Shown here piece by piece: positions 1 through 6,100 of a DNA stretch of 10,362 nt. The stretch is from Chloroflexota bacterium (GTDB lineage: Bacteria; Chloroflexota; Dormibacteria; Dormibacterales; Dormibacteraceae). The stretch is from positions 1-10,362 of the forward strand of contig VBJR01000263.1 in the NCBI GenBank assembly GCA_005880175.1. The letters run 5' to 3'. Every line of letters starts with the position of its first letter. Within the stretch, counting starts at the first letter, position 1. The translations under genes and the position numbers were made by a program. Under the pieces are notes generated by a model. That model did no database searches. It was not told the origin of the DNA and was given only the letters and a program-made list of their open reading frames with translations.

Positions 1-18
1 GTCGTAGGCGTCGCTCAC
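1..18 (-). CDS. 5' end of a further gene of the leftward operon (truncated by window edge)
   Basis: Only six codons are visible. A GTG at 18-16 overlaps the TGA of the 115-aa gene (GTGA, 18-15) and opens a frame reading M-S-D-A-Y-D to the edge. On the minus strand a GGAGG lies seven bases upstream of the GTG, inside the last codons of the preceding gene, which is good Shine-Dalgarno spacing. The same arrangement precedes the relaxase start at 7247, where the sequence around the junction is almost identical. Nothing can be said about function. It could also be a chance GTG, since so few codons are visible. Confidence 0.35.
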
Positions 19-362
19 CGCTCCGCCTCCGCATCGGTGACCCGGACGCCGGCCTGCTTCACGAACCCCGCTGCCTCCTGGGTGCGCTGCTCCATCAGCG
101 CGTGCCAGAAGGCGTAGCGCGACGCGCCGGCGGCGACGTCCTCGCCGTCGCGCTGCTGCTGGCCGTCGCGGACGAGGTCGGCGAGCGCGGCGTCGCGCTT
201 GACCATCGCGCGATGCGCCAGGTTCAGCTCCGCCTCCGCATGGGCTCGGGGATCGCCCGTGCCGATCGCGGCGTGCTTGGCCTCGTACAGGTGGTCGTCG
301 GTCTCGAAGTCCCACGGGAACTGCACCTGCGGGACCAGCGGGAATCTGGGCGGGCGGCTCAT
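15..362 (-). CDS. Hypothetical protein, 115 aa, in leftward operon
   Basis: I do not recognise this 115-aa protein. It is soluble: there is no signal peptide or hydrophobic segment. It is rich in Ala, Arg, Asp and Glu, and its middle part (about residues 40-75) looks helical and charged. The N-terminal part contains an aromatic stretch (QFPWDFETDDHLYEAKHA). The ATG at 362 overlaps the TGA of the 82-aa gene as ATGA, so it is probably translated by coupling; no strong Shine-Dalgarno of its own is seen. The C-terminus, EAER, is identical to that of the small gene before the relaxase, and these codons carry the ribosome-binding site for the next gene. Its position in an operon next to a MobF relaxase locus suggests an accessory conjugation or element-maintenance role, but that is inference. 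Confidence 0.65.
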   Translation of the reverse strand: MSRPPRFPLVPQVQFPWDFETDDHLYEAKHAAIGTGDPRAHAEAELNLAHRAMVKRDAALADLVRDGQQQRDGEDVAAGASRYAFWHALMEQRTQEAAGFVKQAGVRVTDAEAER

Positions 363-607
363 GAGGGCCGTTCCACGTCGGCGCCGGCCGGAAGCACCAC
401 CGTCAGGTACCGGCGGATGCCCTTGCCGTTGCGGCGCTCGCGGTCGTCGAGGCGCTCGGTGACGGGCAGGACGCGGCGCAGCTCGCGGGCCACGAGCTCG
501 ACGGCGGCCGGCTGTCCCATCAGCCGCACGTCCACCAGCTCGGCCGGCGGGCGCAGCGCCTCCGGATCGTGTTCGTGCCCGCTCGACGGACGAACGGGTA
601 GGCTCAA
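359..607 (-). CDS. Hypothetical protein, 82 aa, first gene of leftward operon (TTG start)
   Basis: This is an unknown 82-aa protein. The central segment VDVRLMGQPAAVELVARELR (residues 26-45) looks like a beta strand followed by an amphipathic helix. A basic stretch (ERRNGKGIRRY) and a strand-like end (LTVVLPAGAD) come after it. This suggests one small alpha/beta fold, not a membrane protein. The start is decided by the ribosome-binding site: the TTG at 607 is preceded at six bases by a perfect AGGAGGT (minus strand, 620-614), and no ATG or GTG is placed as well. It overlaps the next gene by ATGA. It is the first gene after the divergent control region at 608-875 and so is probably controlled by the operators there. 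The function is not known. Confidence 0.7.
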   Translation of the reverse strand: MSLPVRPSSGHEHDPEALRPPAELVDVRLMGQPAAVELVARELRRVLPVTERLDDRERRNGKGIRRYLTVVLPAGADVERPS

Positions 608-613
608 TTCAAG

Positions 614-620
614 ACCTCCT
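614..620 (-). promoter_or_regulatory. Shine-Dalgarno AGGAGGT deciding a TTG start
   Basis: The plus strand reads ACCTCCT, so the minus strand reads AGGAGGT, a full match to the anti-SD. It is followed after six bases by TTG at 607-605. This spacing is optimal and is the main reason to accept the non-ATG start of the 82-aa gene. Confidence 0.75.
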
Positions 621-658
621 CTGAACGCGGGGGTTGAGCCGGTCGAGGGCGGCTTTCC

Positions 659-683
659 AGGGCGAGCCCTCGCCGGCGTTTTT
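659..683 (+). other. Small G+C-rich hairpin followed by T5 in divergent control region
   Basis: GGCGA (661-665) and TCGCC (670-674) can pair across a four-base loop; the alternative pairing AGGGC/GCCCT (659-663/666-670) competes. TTTTT follows at 679-683. A nine-base direct repeat CCGGCGTTT occurs at 673-681 and 691-699. On the plus strand this resembles a weak intrinsic terminator, but no plus-strand gene enters from the left. It could limit antisense transcription or may be accidental. Confidence 0.25.
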
Positions 684-759
684 ACTTCAGCCGGCGTTTC
701 TTCCGAGCCCTTCCTTTCGATCGGGTCGATCGGGCTTGGCGCGACTCGATGCGGTGCAT
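682..759 (-). CDS. Possible 25-aa very basic leader peptide
   Basis: A short minus-strand frame runs from the ATG at 759 to the TAA at 684-682. It encodes 25 residues with about eleven Arg/Lys and no acidic residue after position 5; the C-terminal third is ARKKRRLK. It lies between the operator palindrome (771-782) and the 82-aa gene, so it would be the first thing translated from the leftward operon. A GTGAGG sits directly against the ATG, which is too close for an ideal Shine-Dalgarno. It may be a regulatory leader peptide, a small nucleic-acid-binding peptide, or a chance frame in G+C-rich DNA. Support is weak. Confidence 0.2.
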   Translation of the reverse strand: MHRIESRQARSTRSKGRARKKRRLK

Positions 760-770
760 CCTCACCGGCC

Positions 771-830
771 TTAGTCGACTAATGAGGCGCATCTCAATGG
801 TCTCATTAGTCGCAAATGGTAGCGACTAAT
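771..830. promoter_or_regulatory. Operator array: four ATTAGTCG half-sites in inverted arrangement
   Basis: The DNA shows TTAGTCGACTAA (771-782), a perfect 12-bp palindrome. CGACTAATGAG (776-786) is the exact inverse of CTCATTAGTCG (802-812), and ATTAGTCGC (805-813) is the exact inverse of GCGACTAAT (822-830). The half-site (A)TTAGTCG is therefore present four times within 60 bp, in an unusually A+T-rich patch between two divergent operons. Such symmetric repeats are typical of operators for dimeric repressors of the XRE or GntR type. The adjacent small XRE protein is the natural candidate ligand (inference). The right-hand pair ends nine bases before the proposed -35 of that gene, and the left palindrome lies where a leftward promoter would be. 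Confidence 0.7.
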
Positions 831-838
831 ACGTCGTG

Positions 839-868
839 TTGTCAAGGCCTTATCCGTCGGCTCAGAAT
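839..868 (+). promoter_or_regulatory. Candidate promoter of the small XRE gene (leaderless)
   Basis: TTGTCA (839-844) and CAGAAT (863-868), 18 bp apart, match the -35 and -10 consensus at 5 and 4 of 6 positions. A start point seven bases downstream falls on or beside the GTG at 876. This would make a leaderless mRNA and explain why no Shine-Dalgarno precedes the gene. The operator array lies directly upstream. Confidence 0.4.
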
Positions 869-875
869 GTGGGTA

Positions 876-1157
876 GTGGAAGCACTCGGCGAGGTACTTC
901 GGTCCCGTCGCGAGCAGCTCGGCATGTCGCAGGCAGGCCTGGCGGCAGCGGCCGGCGTGAGCTTGCGCCAGGTCGGCCGCTACGAATCTGGAGAGCAGCA
1001 GCCAGTGCTCGGGGTCGCCCTCAGCCTTGCCGAGGCTCTCGGTATGACCCTGAACGAGATGGGAGACCGTTCGGAGCCTTCAAGAAGCAGTGGAAGTCCT
1101 CCAGGACCGTGCTTTGGGCGCCGGCGATCAACAACCGAGCCGGACGTCAGCCAGTGA
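876..1157 (+). CDS. Small XRE-family helix-turn-helix regulator
   Basis: This is a DNA-binding protein of the Cro/C1 (XRE) family, about 93 aa from the GTG at 876. The HTH is clear: an LRSRREQLGMSQ helix, then GLAAAAGVSLRQVGRYESGE (residues 21-40) as the turn and recognition helix, then a fourth helix ending LGMTLNE near residue 61. Frame-compatible earlier starts exist at 867 (ATG) and 816 (ATG), but 816 lies inside the operator repeats. GTG 876 is preferred because it begins just before the conserved fold and fits the proposed leaderless promoter. It probably autoregulates and controls the leftward operon through the ATTAGTCG sites (inference). Oddity: after residue 62 the annotated frame becomes Ser/Pro/Arg-rich and unlike a regulator, while another frame continues as a plausible helix. 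The C-terminus may be altered by a frameshift in the GGG at 1061-1063. Confidence 0.72.
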   Translation: MEALGEVLRSRREQLGMSQAGLAAAAGVSLRQVGRYESGEQQPVLGVALSLAEALGMTLNEMGDRSEPSRSSGSPPGPCFGRRRSTTEPDVSQ

Positions 1158-1182
1158 GGTCACCCGGGCGCCAAGCTAACCT

Positions 1183-2607
1183 ATGGAAATTGGCATGGCA
1201 GGACGCGAGGGCGACGGCCGATCGGAGGTGGTGGAGGATCTCCTCGCCAGCATGGCGCGAAGTGCGGCCCGGTTGGACGAACGCAGCGCGATCATCCGAT
1301 ATCGGGCGGCCAGGGCCGCGTCCCCCACCCCCGTTGAGCCGGAACCGGTCACGGGGCCCCCTGCCTGGGTGGTCGGATTGGATCACCCAGCAGATACCGC
1401 TGGACGAGCCTGGCCAGCGCTGATCCGGCAGCTACGTGATCGGTACTCTCTATCTCAAGAGGGCATGGCGGAGCGGCTCCAAGTCGATCGCACCACGGTC
1501 GCTCGGTGGGAGGCTGGCCGGAATCGCCCACAGATATCCCAGATCGGGCGCATTTGCCACACCTTTGCCGTGTCGGCTGAACAACTCGGCCTTGTAGATT
1601 CCGAACCGATGAAACGCCGCGACTTCAACCGCGGTCTGCTTGGGCTAGGCGTATCGGCCCTGATGGGCTCCTTCGACCAAAGCGCGGCGCCCGCTGCCAT
1701 CCCGATCGGAAGCATCGATGATGGTAGTTCGCCGGCCGAACGCTTCCTCCTGATCCGCAAGACGCTTGCGGATAACGACAACCTACTGGGACCCCACCTG
1801 GTGATTCCGACCGCGATCGACCAGGTGCGCACGATCCAGCGCGTCCGCCAAAATATCGCTGGGACGGACCTCAGCGAACTCGTGCAGGTACAGACTCAGT
1901 TCGCCGACTTGCTCGGCTGGCTCCACCAGGACAGCGGTGATTTCCATGCATCGCAGTACTGGATGGATCGTGCGCTCGACTGGGCTCACCAAACCGCCGA
2001 TCGAGATTCAGTAGTTTTCGTGCTGGCTCGCAAGAGCCAGCTGGCGGGGGACATGAAAGACGCGACCGAGGCGGTCGCGGCCGCCGAAGCAGCGGTTCGG
2101 TTGGCACGGCCAACGGATCGTCTCGCCGCCGTCGCCGCAACGTACGCCGCGCACGGTTACGCCTTGCGCGGCGACCGTCCGGAATGCGAGCGCGCCTATG
2201 AATTGGCGCGAACGATACTCGAACAGGCGGACCCGGACAACTCCCCATGGGCGAGGTTCTTCGACGCAGCATACATAGCTGTTCAGCGCGCCCGAAGCCT
2301 GGCGACTCTTGGCGACCATGGTCTTGCCGTCAAGGGGTTCCGTTCGGCTATCAATGGCCTCCAGCCGGGCTATCACCGCGATCGGGGAGTCTACCTGTCC
2401 CAGGAAGCGATGGCCTACGCCGGACTAGGCGAGATTGACCACGCGGCAGAGCTCGGTCTGCAGGCGTTCGTGATCGGCGCAGAGACTGGGTCCGAGCGAA
2501 TCCTGTCCGAGCTGGTCGCCTTGAAAGGCGAACTGAGCAAGTGGAGATCCACGCCTCCCGTCGCACGGTTCAGCGAGGCGCTGGATGCTGTCGGGCGTCG
2601 ACAGTGA
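1183..2607 (+). CDS. XRE helix-turn-helix regulator with TPR-like C-terminal domain
   Basis: This 474-aa transcriptional regulator has an XRE HTH at about residues 80-136 (LIRQLRDRYSLSQEGMAERL, recognition part VDRTTVARWEAGRNRP). The N-terminal 75 residues are probably disordered or linker. MKRRDFNRGLLGLGVSALMG (143-162) looks like a degenerate twin-arginine segment; similar internal stretches occur in related actinomycete regulators and it is unlikely to direct export. Residues about 185-470 are alpha-helical, Ala-rich TPR-like repeats, as in NsdA-type and RRNPP-like regulators whose repeats sense a ligand or partner. The ATG at 1183 has no good Shine-Dalgarno; the ATG at 1195 (residue 5), with GGAAA five bases upstream, is an alternative. 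The stop overlaps the deaminase gene as GTGA, so the two are co-translated. The sensed signal is unknown. Confidence 0.88.
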   Translation: MEIGMAGREGDGRSEVVEDLLASMARSAARLDERSAIIRYRAARAASPTPVEPEPVTGPPAWVVGLDHPADTAGRAWPALIRQLRDRYSLSQEGMAERLQVDRTTVARWEAGRNRPQISQIGRICHTFAVSAEQLGLVDSEPMKRRDFNRGLLGLGVSALMGSFDQSAAPAAIPIGSIDDGSSPAERFLLIRKTLADNDNLLGPHLVIPTAIDQVRTIQRVRQNIAGTDLSELVQVQTQFADLLGWLHQDSGDFHASQYWMDRALDWAHQTADRDSVVFVLARKSQLAGDMKDATEAVAAAEAAVRLARPTDRLAAVAATYAAHGYALRGDRPECERAYELARTILEQADPDNSPWARFFDAAYIAVQRARSLATLGDHGLAVKGFRSAINGLQPGYHRDRGVYLSQEAMAYAGLGEIDHAAELGLQAFVIGAETGSERILSELVALKGELSKWRSTPPVARFSEALDAVGRRQ

Positions 2608-3074
2608 GGAAAATGGGGTTGACTGCGGCTGACCATCGCTGGATGGCCCTTGCGGTCGATCTGGCCCACAAATGTCCGCCGTCCGAGAGTGCCTTCTCGG
2701 TTGGTGCCGTCATCGTCGATGTGGACGGGAACGAACTTGCCCGAGGCTACTCTCGGGAGACGGACTCTCACGTGCATGCGGAGGAGTCCGCTCTCGCGAA
2801 GTTGGCGCTCGACGACCCGCGACTTTCGGGCGCGACCATCTACAGCACTCTCGAACCGTGCTCTCAGCGCAAGTCTCGTCCACGGTCATGCACTCAACTG
2901 ATCCTCGACGCCGGCATCCCTCGTGTGGTCGTTGCGTGGCGCGAGCCGAGCCTCTTCGTGGCCGACGCACAGGGCACCGAGCTCCTGACCGCTCGCGGTG
3001 TCACGGTGATCGAGATGCCCGAGTTCGCCGAACAGGCGAAGGAGCCCAACCGGCACCTATCGCTGGACTCGTAG
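2604..3074 (+). CDS. Zinc-dependent cytidine/deoxycytidylate/RibD-type deaminase
   Basis: This 156-aa protein of the cytidine deaminase superfamily carries both zinc motifs: HAE (H58-A59-E60, in SHVHAEESAL) and PC-x9-C (P85, C86 and C96, in TLEPCSQRKSRPRSC). E60 would be the catalytic proton shuttle; H58, C86 and C96 would hold the zinc. FSVGAVIVD (31-39) is the usual first strand and substrate loop. Length and the TLEPCS signature resemble RibD N-terminal domains and dCMP deaminase-like proteins. There is no reductase domain, so riboflavin synthesis alone is unlikely; the substrate could be a free nucleotide, a riboflavin-like pyrimidine or a modified base. The GTG at 2604 overlaps the regulator's TGA (GTGA); the ATG at 2613 is an alternative. 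Tight coupling to a TPR regulator suggests joint function (inference). No convincing terminator is visible in the 81-bp convergent gap that follows. Confidence 0.87.
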   Translation: MRKMGLTAADHRWMALAVDLAHKCPPSESAFSVGAVIVDVDGNELARGYSRETDSHVHAEESALAKLALDDPRLSGATIYSTLEPCSQRKSRPRSCTQLILDAGIPRVVVAWREPSLFVADAQGTELLTARGVTVIEMPEFAEQAKEPNRHLSLDS

Positions 3075-3155
3075 CTGACCGCAGCCCTACGAGCGTAGCC
3101 GAAGCCACCATCTGCCACGTCGAGGCCCCGGCGTTCCCGCGATCGAGTGGCTCCG

Positions 3156-6100
3156 TCAGCGCAGGGCGCCGTCGCGGACAGCTCCACGGTCGCTGGACCG
3201 GTCCAGCTCGCGGGCGCGGCGACGGTCCTGGTCGGCGAACTCGGCCGCCATCTCGGCCTGGCGCACCTGTCGGGCCCGCCGGTCCGCGTCGAGGCTGCTA
3301 CGCAGCTCGATGGCTTCGTGACGGCTGGCCTTCGCGATCGCCTGGCTCGGCTCTGGACTGATGAGGTAGGTTGTGGCGGCCACGGACAGCGCGCGCGTCA
3401 TGTCGCGGTACGACCACCCGCTTCCGGGTGCGACCGGAGCGACGACGTAGGCGCGCGACTCGACGTCGGGCTCAACGGCGGGATGCTCGCTGCCAAGCCC
3501 AAGGGCACCGCGCTTGGCCTCCCGGACCCTGTACGCGTCGTTCGCGACGTGCACGCGCGGCTCGTCGAGCCGGATCGGCGTCGGCGGCAGTTGAGCCAGC
3601 CGACGTCCGTATGCGGCAGCGGCCGGCGGAAGCTCTGTTGCCGGCGAGCTGGTCGCTGGACCGGCCACGTCCACGGTCGCGGGCCGGTCGTTCGGGCGGT
3701 CGTCGGCTGACCGTCCGATGACCATGGACGGCACGTCCGCTGCCGCTGTTGCCGGCTCTGACCCTCGACGTTCATGGCGGACTCGGGCGATGGCCTCCCG
3801 CACGAGCTGCTCCTGGTCCTGGTCGGCCACCACCACCACGGCGACCGGATCGGCGAGCCAGCGCCGGGCGGCTTGCTCGATCGGGTCCGGCACGATGTCC
3901 AGACGGCCGGCAAGCTCGTAGGACGCGAGTACCTTCGGGGCATCGCACCACCGGGCGTGATCGCGGGCCGCGGTGTCCAGCGCGTCAAGGCCCGGCAGCG
4001 GCACCGGCAACGGCTCACGTTCGGACCGATGGACGGCCACTCGTGCTGGCGATGTCCGGCTCATCTGGCCGGCGTGGTCATCGTCACGGCTGGCCGCGCG
4101 TCCCTGCCAGTGATCCTCGCGGACTGACCTCTCAGCTTCTTGCCGGTCGTCCGCCTCGGTAGTCGGTGACCACAGTGGCCGGCCGATTGCCTTCTTGGTG
4201 GTAGATACCCGACTACGCCTGGCAATGTCGTCGATCGCGGCCTGGTACACGGCAGGGTCATCGCGCGGTACTGGCACCCGCTCACGCTGCGCGCGAAGCT
4301 GGGCCATGAAGTCCGAGAGGGGAATCGCGCCTGGAGGAAGCACTCCGGCGTCCGGCTCGAACGGCGACAGCTCGACGAGCCGGCGTTCGGCCGGCAAGAG
4401 GTGGTCATCGCGATCCTGGCGGGCTCGCTGCTCCCACAATGGCAGGCCATCTAGCTCCGCCTCCCGGCGGGCCAGCAAGTCAGCCATCAGCTCGTCGCCC
4501 GAGACGCCGCGATCCGGCGTGGCTGGCTCGTCAAGGATGTCGGGATCGGCGCCCATCGCTTCGACCTCGGACCGCAAGGTGTGAATCCGGGTACCGTCGC
4601 GGCTCCGCGAGATCATCACGTACAGCTGGTTGTGTGCCGTGCGCGGGCCGGTGGCCACGTTCGCCACCTCGACGGTCATGCCCTGCGCCTTGTACACGTG
4701 ACGGGCGTAGCCCAACTGCAGCGGCACGGACGCCGGCACGGTCAGTACCCGATCCTCCGGGATCGGCGTCGCAGCCTGCGATTGCGAGCCCCGGCGTCCC
4801 TTGGGCTTGGGCTCGTGCAGCTGTACCACGGCCGTGCCCGCCTCCAGGTCGACGCTGAGCACGGTCGCCCGGGTGCCGTTCTCCACGCGGGTCGCTCGCG
4901 CACCGGAAAATGTCGCAGGCTGCGACGTTTTCGGCGGCGCGCCTGGGCCCGGGTAGTAGATGTCGTCGAACAGCACGCGGTCCCCGGCGCGGATCTCGCG
5001 TCCGGTCTCCAGGCGGAGCGCTTCCGCGCCCAGCTCCCCGGCCTCCAGGCGCCGGGTCTGGGCGATGGCGTTGAGCTCGTCGCGCTCCTCGTTGGTGGAG
5101 TCCACGACCATGACGCCGCGCTCCGGGCCCTCGGCCCACCACTCCTCGAGCATCCCCATGAGCAGCTCGGGGCGCGTGTCGTACAGGCGAATCAAGCCTT
5201 CGTCCCGGTACCACGTCAGCGCCTCCGTTACTCGGCCGGCGCGGAAGTCGGTCCACGCCTGGGCCTCCTCGGGGTTCCGCGCCCGGCGGATCTCGCGCAG
5301 CTCGGCGGCCTGGTCCTTGTCCTCGGCCATGCCGTGGATCACGGTCCACAGGCCGCCGGCCTCGATGGGGGAGAGCTGCTTCTCGTCGCCTACCTGGACC
5401 AGCGTCGCGCCGGCCGCGGCAACGGCCTCCAAGAGCGGCGCGTACAGGCGATGGGGGATCATGCCGGCCTCATCGACGAAGACAACGTCGGTCGGCTGCA
5501 GCTCGACCCGCTCCGTCTCGATGTCCCACTCCAGTCCGGCGAGCGTGCGGGCTTCGTCCGCGCCCGAGTCCGCCTGCGCCTGCTGCGCGGTGATCCCCTG
5601 GACGGCGGCGGCGATCACGCGGCGCCCCTGGGCCTGCCATATCGCCACCATGGACTGGCTCGCGTGGCCCTTGCCGGTCCCGGCTGGGCCGGTGATCGAG
5701 ACGAGTCGGGCGCCGCTGGTCGCCAGCGCCACCGCGTGGCGCTGGCGTTCATCAAAAGGGGCGCCTTCCTCCTCGACGCGGCGGTACTCGGCCTCCAGGT
5801 CGGCGGCCTCTGCGGCTGGACCCGGCTCTGCCGACAGGAGCGTCACGGCGGCCCTCGTGGCCCGCTGCTCAGTGGCCAGCACCTCCAGCGTGGTCACCAT
5901 GCCGTCCGTCGACAGCAGCAGGTCGCCAGCTCCGAACATGGACGCCACCACGCTCATCGCCTCAAACGGGTCCAGGAGCCCGGTGGACAACTGCACCAGA
6001 AGCCGATCCAGCTCGGCCTTCGGAACGATCGCGTGCTCGCGGCAGAGTTCCTCCAGGATCTCGCGGCGGAGCTGGTCCTGGACCGCGCCAGTCCTGCCCT

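Noticed and set aside
102..782. 226-aa plus-strand frame across the leftward operon
   Set aside because: It runs through a ribosome-binding site, the control region and the operator palindrome; composition is Arg/Ser-rich and motif-free.
1609..1668. Twin-arginine signal peptide in the HTH-TPR regulator
   Set aside because: The KRRDF motif is internal, after a DNA-binding domain, so export is implausible; it is more likely a relic or structural segment.
3075..3155. Bidirectional terminator between the convergent deaminase and relaxase genes
   Set aside because: Only a four-base stem (CTAC/GTAG, 3087-3098) without a T-run on either strand; not enough to call a terminator.
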